Assembly (NCBI GenBank): GCA_014529385.2
Contig: JABFUD020000344.1
Location: forward strand, 1-37,500
Direction: 5' to 3'
DNA length: 37,500 nucleotides
Source of the DNA: Adiantum capillus-veneris
Taxonomy: Eukaryota; Streptophyta; Polypodiopsida; Polypodiales; Pteridaceae
Shown here: piece by piece, positions 1 to 8,968 of the stretch
How positions within the stretch are numbered: the stretch's first letter is position 1
How the letters are laid out: each line of letters begins with the position of its first letter
Notes under the pieces: model-generated
Database searches by the model: none
What the model was told of the DNA's origin: nothing
The model's input: the letters and a program-made list of their open reading frames with translations, nothing else
Position numbers and translations under genes: made by a program

Positions 1-1010
1 TCTGGATCTCCCTAGCTTAGTAGCTCGATCGATCAATTAATCTGGTGTGGTGATCTCTGGGCTTTGCTTGGTGGTCTGCCCCTTGTCTGCCCCTATCTGG
101 CCTAAAAAAAATGTAATCTGTCTCTAAGATTGTCTCTCTGATCTCCGCAACAGGCTCTCTCTGTGTCTACGTAGCTCGAGTGAAAAAGAAGCCAAGTCTC
201 TCTGATCCTGATATCTCATGACTTGGATATGGTCCAAAACCCTGTGAAGAAGCAATGAAATTTCCCCCATATCTCGTAGTACACAGGTCAGTGACATATG
301 TAGTGCAGCTTCGTCTCAGGCTCTCAATGGCATAACTGACATGTTCTAGCCTTTGCACATATGCCAATCTCGACCTCGAGCTGATGTGAAGGGGTGCGTA
401 ACTGGCCAATAGCGCACCGTACCCAAGATAAATGTGTATCCATGTAACTAGGTCTAGTCACAAACCTGTCCTCCGTCAGTTGGAGAAGATGCTCTTTATA
501 GAAAGCCATCTTCGTACCTGACTCTCGTAATCCAAGTCCTCCTAGTGTCAAGCTGAGACAGGTCTTGACGAATGAGCCGGGTGATCTTTGTGGGCATAAT
601 AGATAGAGTGGGTGCATCCAAAGAGTACTATATAGGAGGCAATCTATCCATACTGAAACCGTGTAAGTGAAACCATGATGTCATCTGTTCATACCAGCAA
701 GTAGTATCCCCCTACAGTGCTAGCTGTTTGGAAGACTCAAGAGTAAGTGAGCATATCTGTGTCTAGGGAGGTCCCATAAACTGTGCATAAAGGAGACTGA
801 TCTGGTAAGTGCCTCGACCACCAGTGGAGATGCAACCAGCTCTGCTCTGATAATGTCATGTGGTACTGAAGCCTTAGCTCTAATCATCCAAGAGATGAGA
901 GGGACCAAAGGCCTCTCCATACATCTCCACCCATTAGTGCTACCAGATCTACTTTGGTGGGCCACTGAAGGTCCCCATATTTGGACTCCATAAAGCATAG
1001 CTGAGAGAGA
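1..1010 (-). mobile_element. LINE copy C, 5'-truncated 3' end (RT C-terminus, zinc region, 3' UTR)
   Basis: Read on the minus strand this is the 3' portion of a non-LTR retrotransposon ORF2. It starts abruptly near 1,005 with the segment after the RT thumb (residues like YGVQIWGPS, then RAKASVPHDIIRAEL). It continues through the conserved block AFYKEHLLQLTEDRFVTRP near 500 and the Cys-rich CQLC segment near 330, and ends with a non-coding tail at about 1-165. The same order is found in LINE A (7,041 to 6,160) and LINE B (1,860 to 1,500). Several frameshifts and stops break the reading frame, so it is dead. 5' truncation is the usual outcome of target-primed reverse transcription. The element runs off the left edge of the window and no poly(A) tail is visible. 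Confidence 0.8.
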
Positions 1011-1019
1011 AATGGAATG

Positions 1020-1174
1020 AAATGCTATATTAGCGTCTTCAAAAGGCCAAAATGACCTATGAGACCAATTTGTTACAAAATAGTGAATCTGATACCACGT
1101 CTGGGTACAAAAGAAACTAGAACAAAATACTACTGCTACAAGCTGGAACTATGTGAATGTGAAACAATGACAGA
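1020..1174. other. Unassigned spacer between LINE copies C and B
   Basis: About 150 bases of AT-richer sequence lie between the truncated 5' edge of LINE C and the 3' tail of LINE B. They hold no ORF and match neither LINE segment. A short stretch at about 1,090-1,104 resembles the reverse complement of an initiator-Met-tRNA primer site but is imperfect and has no LTR beside it. I see nothing else in it. Confidence 0.4.
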
Positions 1175-1860
1175 ATGGGGGATGGAGAAATGGTGAGGAT
1201 CGATCCTCATCTGCATTCTGGGTGTCGAGAGAGTATAGCTCAAATCCTCTGTTGTAGTCTCCGTCTATGCTGTGTAGCTCCTCTCCTTAGTCGTGGTCGT
1301 TTGGATCTCCATATCTCCAGTGCTCGATCGATAAGGGTGCCAGTAGTGGTCGAGTGAGTCTGGGCCGACGAGCTCTGTGGTGGTGGCTGCTCCTCTGGCT
1401 GTCCCATATCTAGTGAAAAGAAATCTGTAATCTGTCTCTGGGACTCTCTCTCTAGCTCTCCCCAATAAAGTGACTCTTATGTCTGTGTAACTCAAGTAGA
1501 TATAGTCCAAGACATTTCTGATCCTCATAACTCATGACCCTAGATAAAGGACCGAAACCCTCTCTGAATAGGCAATGGAAACGGCCCCGTACCTCATAGT
1601 ACACTGTGCAATGACATATGTAATGTAACTCTGTCTCTGGCTCTATCTGGCATAAGCGGCATAATCTGCTGTTTGTTGGTATCCCCTGAATCTACTAGTT
1701 TCAATCTTGAGCTGATGTGAGGATGTGTGTATCTGACCAATGGCACAACACAAACCATGGGACATATGTGTGTCCATGTAGCTGGGTCGAATCACAAACC
1801 CATCTCCTGTGAGGTGGAGAAGATGCTCTCTATAGAAATCCATCTTCGTGCCCAACTCAC
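1175..1860 (-). mobile_element. LINE copy B, 3' segment (zinc region and 3' UTR)
   Basis: This is minus-strand LINE sequence collinear with copies A and C. The block MDFYREHLLHLTGDGFVIRP is at 1,845-1,780 and the degraded Cys/His region at about 1,700-1,560. The ORF-end motif and a 3' UTR of about 250 bp (1,490 to about 1,175) align with copy C. Its upstream part in element orientation is LINE sequence at 2,986-3,823, but the palm and thumb of the reverse transcriptase are missing and a copia fragment occupies that place. A deletion that removed LINE RT together with the 5' part of the copia element explains this best. A 16-bp perfect palindrome at 1,194-1,209 lies in the tail. No poly(A) run is seen. 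Confidence 0.75.
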
Positions 1861-2717
1861 GAGGGATAGAAATAAGCGTCTTTTATTCCTTTCTCAAGAC
1901 AAGTACATAAAGAAAGTGCTTGAAAGATTTAATATGGCTGATGCTAAGCCTCTTGGTGTGCCTTTACCACTGCACACAAAGCTTAGCAAGCTTGATTGTC
2001 CAAAAGATGATGTAGTTGTCCATGCTATGAAAAGCATTTCTTATGCTTCAGCTTGTGGTTCATTGATGTATGCCATGGTTGCTACACGACCAGACGTTAC
2101 TTATACGGTGGGAGTTGTTAGCAGGTTTATGTCTAATCCTGGCAAACCACATTGGGAGGCAGTGAAGAGCTTTTCAGGTACTTAAAAGGTACACAGGACA
2201 CGTGTATATGTTATGGCAAGGGTACACTATTATTGCGGGATTCTGTGATTCGGACATGGCAGGTGATCTTGACACTAGAAAGTCTACGAGTGGGTATGTA
2301 TTCACACTTCCTGGAGGTGCTATTTCATGATGTTCAAGGTTACAGAAGATTGTGGCACTGAGCACTACAGAGGCTGAATATATTTCAGCCACAGAGGCTT
2401 CTAAGGAAGCTATTTGGCTTCGCAGGTTGGTCAGAGACTTTGGTCTTCCTGCATATGCCTCAGTGCTTGGTTGTGATAGAGTGCTGTATGCCTGGCTAAG
2501 AATGCCATGTTCCATGCTCGTACCAAACACATTGATGTGCGGTACCATTTTATACGATAGATATTGGATGATGGCCTTGTCACACTGACAAAGGTCAAAA
2601 CACAGGATAACCCTGCAGATGTTCTCACTAAGTGTCTTGCTAAGACACAACATCAACATTGCTTACACTTAGTGGGAGTTGCTTAAAGGTACCACATCGG
2701 GCCTTTAAGTGGGAGGT
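1861..2717 (+). pseudogene. Ty1/copia pol 3' fragment (RT C-terminus and RNase H)
   Basis: Plus-strand sequence encodes the end of a copia polyprotein. It starts at TRDRNKRLLFLSQDKYIKKV, continues with the conserved ATRPDVTYTVGVVSRFMSNP block near 2,090-2,135, a frameshifted YLKGT segment near 2,175, and the RNase H stretch ALSTTEAEYISATEASKEA near 2,352-2,410. It ends with a degenerate NPADVLTK motif near 2,610. The catalytic YVDD part of the RT, integrase, protease and gag are absent, and several frameshifts are present, so this is a non-functional 5'-truncated relic. A polypurine tract (2,708-2,716) and an LTR follow immediately, confirming orientation and end. It lies inside LINE copy B. 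Confidence 0.9.
2708..2716 (+). other. Polypurine tract of the copia relic
   Basis: A purine-rich AAGTGGGAGG stretch directly precedes the TGTTGGG start of the LTR. This is the standard position for plus-strand priming in Ty1/copia elements, and the spacing is one base. Confidence 0.75.
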
Positions 2718-2985
2718 TGTTGGGTCTGGTCTAAAGGCCCTTTTGGGCACCTCTCATACATATTTTTATTCTTTTACACTTTGGGTGTGAACCACCTCTA
2801 GGGTCACTTAAGTGACCCTCATAACATGTACCCAATATAATAAAAACGTGAAAGGCTTTTAAGTGTGTGCCTTAGAAAAACACACGAACGTTCTCTCCCC
2901 CTGCTCTATGTACAGCGCTCGATTTCTCGCTCTCTCTCTGCTCGTATGCCTTGTGGGTTCATCGCTAGCCCTTCTCCTTCCTACA
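2718..2985 (+). repeat. 3' LTR of the copia relic (268 bp)
   Basis: The LTR starts TGTTGGG after the polypurine tract and ends CTACA at 2,985, after which minus-strand LINE coding sequence resumes at once. It therefore has the canonical TG...CA ends. It contains an AATAAAA-type polyadenylation signal region near 2,835-2,846 and a pyrimidine-rich 3' part. The matching 5' LTR and the left target-site duplication were lost with the deleted 5' half, so no duplication can be tested. Confidence 0.8.
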
Positions 2986-3823
2986 TGAACAACACTGCAA
3001 GAACCTTTGCCAGCATATCCCTAGCATGTATAAAGTGCTCCGCTACTAGACCATCATGATCATATGTCCTCTCGGTCCTCAACCTGTCAATGGCTCTCTT
3101 TACCATCTCAGTGGTAAAGAAGGTGCTCGTAGGTGGACATGGTTCTGTAGGATCTGGAAGGGGGTCTTGTCCAGGAACCATATATAACGATGTCGCATAC
3201 TGGCCCCACACATCAGGAGAAGTAATCATTGGGGAAGGGGAGTGCTCATGAAAGAGTCGCCATGCCTCTCCCGAGTCTCTGAGCAAGAACAATCATACAA
3301 GTCTCGCTCCATCTGGGCCTGGTAAGCTAGTTTCTTTCGTCACACAAGGTGTCGAAAAACAACCCGAGACTGTCTGTAAAAGATGACTCCTAATAGAAGA
3401 TCCCTTTGAAGCTGGGCTCTCATCTCTTTGTACTCCTCATCATACCAATTATTCTGGGGCATGCTCCCAGAATGTCGCCTCTGATTCGGCTGAGTGTGTG
3501 GGTATGCCTCTGATGCTGCACCATGCAATGTCTCAATCAGTAAAGTGGCGCACTCCTCCACTGCGAGGCATGGGCCAGCTGTGCATAGACGATCCCAAAT
3601 CTCCTCTATATAAACGGAGTCAGTCTCTGGTGTAAATGTATAACGGGTATGTGACCTGCTTCTTGATGTCTGTGTTGTACTATACTGAAATGAGACAGAC
3701 AATGTCAAGAGAGACATCCACTGCTATGCCCACTGGTCTGGCTCCCACTGGTGAATAAAAGGAATGAAGCTCGGCTGTGTCATAACATAGTCTACTGTAT
3801 TGGCCCTGTGTTTGTGTGGAAAG
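2986..3823 (-). pseudogene. LINE copy B, end of endonuclease and EN-RT linker
   Basis: On the minus strand this continues the LINE B ORF2 after the solo LTR. The last endonuclease residues (RANTVDYVMTQPSFIPF, 3,805-3,755) come first, then a linker with SMPQNNWYDEEYKEMRAQLQ at 3,465-3,405, then the entry to the reverse transcriptase (VKRAIDRLRTERTYDHDGL, about 3,105-3,045). The segment is cut at 2,986 where a copia LTR abuts. Comparison with LINE A (11,609-12,041 and 8,100-8,509) shows the same order of blocks. Frameshifts and stops near 3,718 and 3,300 show it is inactive. Confidence 0.85.
3819..3823. repeat. Target-site duplication GAAAG, left copy
   Basis: GAAAG here and at 5,101-5,105 flank the 3,824-5,100 insertion. 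Deleting the insertion and one copy rejoins the LINE reading frame without a shift, so this is a true duplication rather than a chance match. Confidence 0.85.
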
Positions 3824-4147
3824 TGTCACGTGACACATCCAACCCTATGTGTCCGTGGACAAGCTAAAGCATGATCAGGGCTCAGTCAGTCTAGTCAAGT
3901 CTAGATTAGCAGTGATCTGGCACTTTTGTGAGTCTATTTGTAGACCATGCATGCCCAGTCACTTAGCATAGATGCATATCCTCCGGTTGCACACAGCATG
4001 ATCATCAGTATTCCCTTCAGAATCCAACAGATTCAGTCAGGGGAATTTTCCAGTGCATTTAGCCTTTTCCCTATTTTTGGTTATTTTCACTTATTATTTT
4101 TAAGTGACTTTCCAACAAAAGTAGGTAGGGCAATTTTGCTTAATTAA

Positions 4148-4155
4148 TATATAAG
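4148..4155 (+). promoter_or_regulatory. TATA box of the solo LTR
   Basis: TATATAAG sits in a TTAATTAATATATAAGC context, followed about 30 bases on by more GC-rich leader-like sequence. It is the best candidate for the U3/R promoter of this LTR, by position only. Confidence 0.45.
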
Positions 4156-4244
4156 CAAACCCAAGTTAGCACTAAATGGCAGAAGAGGGCGCAGGAGCTT
4201 CCCGCTCAACAGGCAACTTCTCAACAGGAACCCTCAGCACCCCT

Positions 4245-4540
4245 AGCGTTTTTGGATTCCTCCATCCTCGCCGCAGACATCAGCCCCAGCGTTTTCCCCT
4301 TGCATCATCGCCATCACCACCAGCTTGGTAGGGTTTTTGCATTCCCTCGTCAGTACCAGATTCCATGGCGTTTTCAGCCCTTGCTTGATCGCCCTCATCT
4401 CCCAAGTCCCCTAGCGTTTGCAGATCCACCCAATTTGCAGCAGAAGTACCAAGTGACCTAGCGTTTTTACTAACGCTCAGCCCACAGTCCAGCGTTTTTG
4501 ATTTTCAGCCAAAACGCAGCAGAATATGCAGCGTTTTTAG
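4245..4540 (+). repeat. Dispersed AGCGTTT(TT) word cluster
   Basis: Seven copies of a GCGTTT-type word, mostly preceded by CTA or CA, occur near 4,247, 4,290, 4,365, 4,416, 4,461, 4,491 and 4,530, separated by unrelated CAG/CCC-rich sequence. The spacing is irregular, so this is not a simple tandem repeat. Confidence 0.5.
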
Positions 4541-4693
4541 CATGCTTGATCAGTAGCAGATTCAGCCCATTGGTTGCAGAAGAACCCCCAATTTCAGCCC
4601 ATAAAAACGCAGCCAAAACAGTCATTTTCAGCCACCGAAACAGGCCCGAAAATCAGCGATTAGAAGATCCCAGATTCAGCCATCAAGTCGTCG

Positions 4694-4795
4694 TTGTCTT
4701 CACCGTCGTCGTCATCTTCACCGTCGTCGTTGGCATAGTCCAAGTTGTCTTCACCGTCGTCGTCATCTTTACTGTCGTCATTGGCATAGTCCAAG
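4694..4795 (+). repeat. Two-unit 51-bp tandem repeat rich in CGTCGT
   Basis: Units 4,694-4,744 and 4,745-4,795 each run from TTGTCTTCACC to TAGTCCAAG, with internal CCGTCGTCGT repeats. A few substitutions separate them. The valine/threonine-rich open frame across this region is a by-product of the repeat. Confidence 0.85.
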
Positions 4796-5100
4796 TTGCA
4801 TCAGTCCATTGCATACGCATTGTACCACTTTGTGCAATCAAAAGTAGACCACTCTCGCCGACGAGAGTGGGGCCTTCAGAGGAGGGTTTTACAACGTTTG
4901 TGGTGTCGTATCTCTCTTCTCTCTATCTCTTAGTCTCATTCACTTTCACGCACAGTGTCCATTCACTTTGTTTGTGATCATAGCACTTTCCATTAAGAAC
5001 GGAAGGCTCTATCTTCCATAAGAACTAAAAGGAACCTTGAGCACAGTTCAGAGCACTCATCTTGAGCAAAGCGCAAACAATCATTCCGTTGCACCTAACA

Positions 5101-5105
5101 GAAAG
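5101..5105. repeat. Target-site duplication GAAAG, right copy
   Basis: This is the second copy of the 5-bp duplication bounding the solo LTR. Confidence 0.85.
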
Positions 5106-5749
5106 CATGTGAAACTTGCTGCTCCGGGAAATCGCTCTAAGCCATTAAGTATGACTAACCTATGTGTAGTCGTCATCTCATGAGATATCTGTCTGCTCTC
5201 TGTCATGTGAGCATCTGTCAAGCCCCAACTCACCCACATCCAGCTCTCTAAGCATCTCATCTGAAGTGTCATAGAAGACTGTCTGAGAGTTGCTCGTTCG
5301 GGCATTGAAGTCTCCTAGAAGGATGATATTACCATCCCTAGAAAACTCCAATATATCATCGTCTAGTATAGAGAAGGGTGACTCCCCTCTGAATGCAACA
5401 TATACTGACGTACTGGGGGGGAAGTAACATATGGCAATGTATAGAAATCGACATGTGTCAACTCTCAACCTCACCCACATGTATCTAGCATGATCATCTC
5501 TCTGTACAATATGTAGTAGTGGCTGTAACTCCTTCCTAAATAGCACTGCTACTCCTGAACCTCTACTCCTATGCTCAGATCTCGGATTGTCTTGTGGACT
5601 GTCTCCCATCTGTACCCTGCCACATGTGGCATGAACTGTCCAGGGGCCTGGTGAGTCTCTGAGAGGAATACAATGTCCCTGTCTCTGAAACTATTCTCAA
5701 AGGCACCAACATCCAACCTCATAGACCCATTACAATTCCAAGTAGCCAT
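5106..5749 (-). pseudogene. LINE copy B ORF2 start: APE-type endonuclease domain
   Basis: The minus-strand frame starts at an ATG at 5,749 with MATWNCNGS, the typical first strand of a LINE apurinic-like endonuclease carrying the metal-binding Asn. The catalytic Glu motif LSETH follows near 5,660, then RGSGVAVLFRKEL near 5,550. AICYFPPST and the second catalytic motif GDFNAR (near 5,315) come next, before a C-terminal segment that stops at 5,106 where the solo LTR is inserted. The enzyme nicks target DNA for target-primed reverse transcription. Frameshifts near 5,580 and 5,200 inactivate it. The start is set 30 bases after the ORF1 stop, as in many two-ORF LINEs. Confidence 0.88.
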
Positions 5750-5779
5750 CTTCAGTGTGGTCCCATAGGTCTTACACCA

Positions 5780-6160
5780 TCATGTAGAGTGCCGCTCTAC
5801 AATCACCACCCGACCATCTCTGTAAAAGGCTATCTTCTCCTTGTCTCTTGCTGCCTCAATCTCTGGCATGACTTCCTGCATATGGGCAAGCTGTGAAAGG
5901 GTGAGATCGTCGCCAAGATAGACACCAGTCTTCTTGAGGGTGGGCCTCTTTTTCAAGAACTCCTTCTTCGCCTCAGTAGAGGGGAAGCGCAAAATGAGAG
6001 CCCTCTCTTTCGATGTATCACCCATGCCCCCACTTTTCTTGCCAGCTCTCCATGCTCTTGCACGTGTCGCTTTATCTATCCCCATTAGTACCATGAGCTC
6101 CTCCACTTCTTCGTCGACTTGATCCCTATCTTTAAGGCCGATGACTCTCACATGTTTAGC
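5780..6160 (-). pseudogene. LINE copy B ORF1 C-terminal part
   Basis: An open minus-strand frame upstream of the endonuclease encodes a basic, Lys/Arg/Glu-rich protein: KHVRVIGLKDRDQ, then ERALILRFPSTEAKKEFLKK, then LGDDLTLSQLAHMQEV, ending AFYRDGRVVIVERHST. The layout is a short beta-strand segment, a helix, and a terminal strand FYRDGRVV just before ORF2. It resembles the C-terminal domain of ORF1 proteins in LINEs of green plants and algae, which are thought to bind element RNA. The N-terminal half is missing: at about 6,160 the frame runs into the antisense frame of LINE A. The stop at 5,780-5,782 is followed 30 bases later by the ORF2 start. Confidence 0.65.
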
Positions 6161-7832
6161 TGTGTCTGCGTAGCTCGAGCAAAAATAAACCCAAGCATCT
6201 TTGATCCTCGTACCGCATGACTCTGGAGAGTGGTCCGAAGCCCTCTCTGAACAAGCAGTGGAAGCGGCCACGTATCTCGTAGTAGACGGGGCATTGGCAT
6301 GTGTAGTGCAACTCTGTCTCAAGCTCCATGTCACACAAGAGGCATGTCCTGACCTCTGCAGGTACTCCACTGTATCTCCCAGTCTCGATCTGCAGCTGGT
6401 GTAAAGATGTGCGTATCTGGCCAATAGAACATCGTATTCCATGAGACAAGTGGGTGTCCATGTATCTGGGCCTCGTCACAAAACCGTCCTTCATAAGCTG
6501 GAGAAGATGCTCTCTGTAGAAAGCCATCTTCCTGCCCAACTCCTGTGTTGGTTGTATCCATGTCCTCTTGGTGTCTAGCTGAGTCAGGTCCTGGCAGATG
6601 AGCCTGGTGATCTCGGACTGTGTAAGAGTCAGAGAGGGTGCATCCAATGAGTACTGGAAGGGGGGCAATCTGTCTATGCTGAACCCATGCGCCTGAAACC
6701 ATGATGTCATCTCCCCCATACCAGCATGCCGTATCTCCCTGCATGGCTAACTGTCGAGAGGACTCAAGTGGAAGGCGAGCATACGTGTCTCTGGGAAGTT
6801 CTCACATGCGGTGTATGAAGGAGATAGGTTTGGTGAGCCCCTCCAACCCTGGTGGGGGGGCAGCTAGCTCTGCCCGAATAATGGCATGTGGTACTGAAGC
6901 CTTGGCTCTAATGAGCCGCGAGATCATAGAGACTAGTGGCTTCTCCATGTCCCCCCATCCATTAGTGCGACATGTCCTCCCCTTATGGTCCAAGGAAGGT
7001 CCCCAAATCTCAGCTCCACAGAGCAATGCAGAAGGCACCAAAGTGTCAAAGAGTCAGAGCTTCGTTCGAGGCTCCTGAAACTGAACATCTGAACACATCC
7101 TCTCCAATCTACACAATGCTGCATGGGCTCTGGTCAGTCTATTCTCTGCTGCTCTCTTCAATGAAAATGTTGGTCCACTGAAAACCACTCCAAAGTAAGT
7201 GTAAGCATCTGTATTCTCCACTGTCTCCTTGCCGTATGTGAATGCGGGCATTGACCTCTTGATCCACTGTGGGGTAATAAATACCATGACCTTGGCTTTA
7301 CCAAGGTTGATAGACAAACCACTTTCATGGCCGAACCTATGCAAAGCATCCAAGTGACGTTGCATCCCCTCCGGAGAGTCGGAGATCAACACAATATCAT
7401 CAGCATATAACAATAGTGGAATCCATGTCCCTGGACCCTGCCAACTGTGCACCTCTATCACCATCTCTCTCAATGTAGTTAGAAACCTCATCCACATACA
7501 TACCAAATAGAGTAGGAGAGAGTGGGCAACCCTGCTTCACCCCAATAGTGGAGTGAACCGCTGTAGATAGGCCCTCTGAGGTGCGTATATGCCCCACTAC
7601 TAACCTGTATAATGCCATGACCCCCCAAATGAGCTCTGTGGATACTCCCATCTTATGTAATCTGTGCATCAATCTAGCTTTGGGTACTGTGTCAAATGCT
7701 TTGCGGACATCCACAAAGCTAGGATAGATCCGTCTCTGATGTGATCTGCCCTCCTCAATGATGGCTTTGAGTGTCAAGATACGGTCAAGAGTAGAAAAAC
7801 CTCTCCTAAACCCTGCCTGCCCAGCTGCATGT

Positions 7833-7835
<3 letters not shown>

Positions 7836-7901
<66 letters not shown>
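7836..7901. repeat. (CT)33 microsatellite inside the LINE RT frame
   Basis: There are 33 uninterrupted CT units (GA on the coding strand). The repeat sits between two conserved RT blocks and encodes a run of alternating Arg-Glu. The upstream block is read in a different frame from the downstream block. Confidence 0.98.
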
Positions 7902-7905
<4 letters not shown>

Positions 7906-8303
7906 CCACCTGCTCAGCTGCTGCTCAAGAATGGATGCGTACAACCGTGCCGATGTGTGTCCGATCATGATAGTGCGATAAATTATGATTCCCAGGCTCC
8001 ATAGGGTCTCTTGACTTGAAGATAGGTACAATAGTAGATAGGCTCCAAGTATCAGGCAAGCCCTCACACCTGGCACGGTTAAACATAATTGCTAGAAGCT
8101 CTGCTAGTAGATCTCTGGCATGCATGAAGTGCTCAGTCACTAAGCCATCATGATCATATGCTCTCCCAATCCTCATCCTGTCAATGGCCTTCCTCACCAT
8201 CTCAGCGGTGAAAAAAGCACATGTGTGGGGAAGGGGCGGGTGTCCAGGAACTGTGTATAGAGATGCCGCGTATTGGCATCAGGCCTCTATAGAGGTAATG
8301 GCA

Positions 8304-8318
8304 GGGGGGGGGGGGGGG
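8304..8318 (+). repeat. G15 homopolymer in LINE copy A
   Basis: Fifteen consecutive Gs occur in the region where the related copy B has a short proline-coding stretch (EHSPSPMITS). This is expansion of a poly-proline codon run on the minus strand, and length errors from sequencing are likely here. Confidence 0.9.
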
Positions 8319-8509
8319 TGCTCATGAAAGAGCTGCCATGCCTCACGTGAGTCGTGACTCAAGAATAGCTGGTAAAGGTCTTGCTCTAGGCGAGCCAAAA
8401 ATGCCCTCTTCTTCTGCCGCACTAGGCGCCAGAAGTCAATCTGTGACTGTCTGTGAGTGATGTCCCCCAAAAGCACCTCCCTCTGAAGTCTAGCTCTAGT
8501 CTCGCGGCA

Positions 8510-8514
8510 TTCCT
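8510..8514. repeat. Target-site duplication TTCCT, left copy
   Basis: TTCCT here and at 11,604-11,608 flank the LTR retrotransposon. Joining 8,514 to 11,609 restores uninterrupted LINE coding sequence on the minus strand (NNWYDEECRETRARLQRE). Confidence 0.88.
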
Positions 8515-8945
8515 TATAAGGATTCTAGTTGCTAATCCTTCATTAATTACTTAAACTCATGATTAAGACTTCAGAAACTTGAATTGTACTCGGAAACAAG
8601 ACTCAGAAGACTCTGTGTTGATTGGTTGAATGTGTGATACAAGGGCTCTTTATATAGGAGATGAAGAGATATAAATGAAAAGACATGTCTCTTGGTGAAG
8701 AGACATGACTTTAGATGTAAAGGCACATCCTTTCGGCAAAGAGCTGCAACCATCGGGCCAAGAGTCGCACCCGTAGAGCGAAGGGTGTGACCAGTCGTCA
8801 AGGGAGTGTGGCTTTTGGCGAAGAGACCCGTCTTTTGGGCGAAGGGGTGTGACCATCCAAGCGTAGGGGTCCTCCTTGACATGGCACTTCGCGTATCTGC
8901 AACTAGGAGTAGATGTAATACTGCAACATAGTCACAATCGTGACA
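8515..8945 (-). repeat. 3' LTR of the non-autonomous element
   Basis: On the minus strand it starts TGTCACGATTG beside the polypurine tract. Its outer end on the plus strand reads TATAAGG where the other LTR has TGTAGG, so the terminal TG has decayed to TA. A TTATATAGG TATA-like box lies at 8,650-8,658. It encodes no protein. Confidence 0.9.
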
Positions 8946-8960
8946 TTCCCTGCCTCTTTA
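8946..8960 (-). other. Polypurine tract of the non-autonomous element
   Basis: On the minus strand AAAGAGGCAGGGAA ends exactly at the TG start of the 3' LTR. This is the plus-strand primer position expected in an LTR retrotransposon. Confidence 0.8.
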
Positions 8961-8968
8961 AATAAAAC

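Larger units (their letters stand above)
3824..5100 (+). mobile_element. Solo LTR (1,277 bp) inserted in LINE copy B
   Basis: The segment begins TGTCACGTGACAC and ends CACCTAACA, giving TG...CA ends. A perfect 5-bp duplication GAAAG flanks it, and it interrupts LINE endonuclease sequence that is continuous when it is removed. These are the marks of a solo LTR left by recombination between the two LTRs of a retrotransposon. It encodes nothing recognisable. A TATA box (4,148-4,155) lies about 320 bp in, followed by a leader-like region with seven GCGTTT-type words and a 51-bp tandem repeat. Plus-strand orientation is inferred from that TATA box. No second copy is present in the window, so the parent family is unknown; a large gypsy-type LTR is plausible from its size. 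Confidence 0.8.
6157..8509 (-). pseudogene. LINE copy A ORF2: linker, reverse transcriptase, C-terminal zinc region
   Basis: On the minus strand the order is as follows. The linker (RRLVRQKKRAFLARLEQDL, about 8,430) leads to the RT entry (RAYDHDGLV, about 8,160), STIVPIFKS near 8,020 and a (GA)33 insertion at 7,836-7,901. Next come QAGFRRGFSTLDRI near 7,800 and the first catalytic Asp in FVDVRKAFD (7,706-7,717 and on). Then IGVKQGCPLSPTLFG near 7,530 and the active-site YADD at 7,396-7,407. The thumb follows to 7,054 and the C-terminal region with RAKASVPHAIIRAEL (about 6,900). ELGRKMAFYREHLLQL (6,545) and the CLLCDMELETELHYTCQCP zinc-type motif (about 6,310) come last, before the stop near 6,156. 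Both catalytic motifs survive, but frameshifts lie near the microsatellite, near 7,440 and near 7,050. It lacks a 3' UTR and abuts LINE B. Confidence 0.92.

Noticed and set aside
1090-1104. Primer-binding-site-like word (reverse complement TGGTATCAGATTC)
   Set aside because: The last bases do not match the initiator-Met site and no LTR lies beside it.
4498-4977. 159-residue plus-strand open frame in the solo LTR
   Set aside because: It is rich in Val/Thr/Phe only because of the CGTCGT tandem repeat and lies within a proven LTR; no domain is visible.
5934-7181. Plus-strand open frames across the LINE region (for example 6,701-7,078)
   Set aside because: They are antisense shadows of the minus-strand LINE coding sequence, which has clear RT and zinc motifs.
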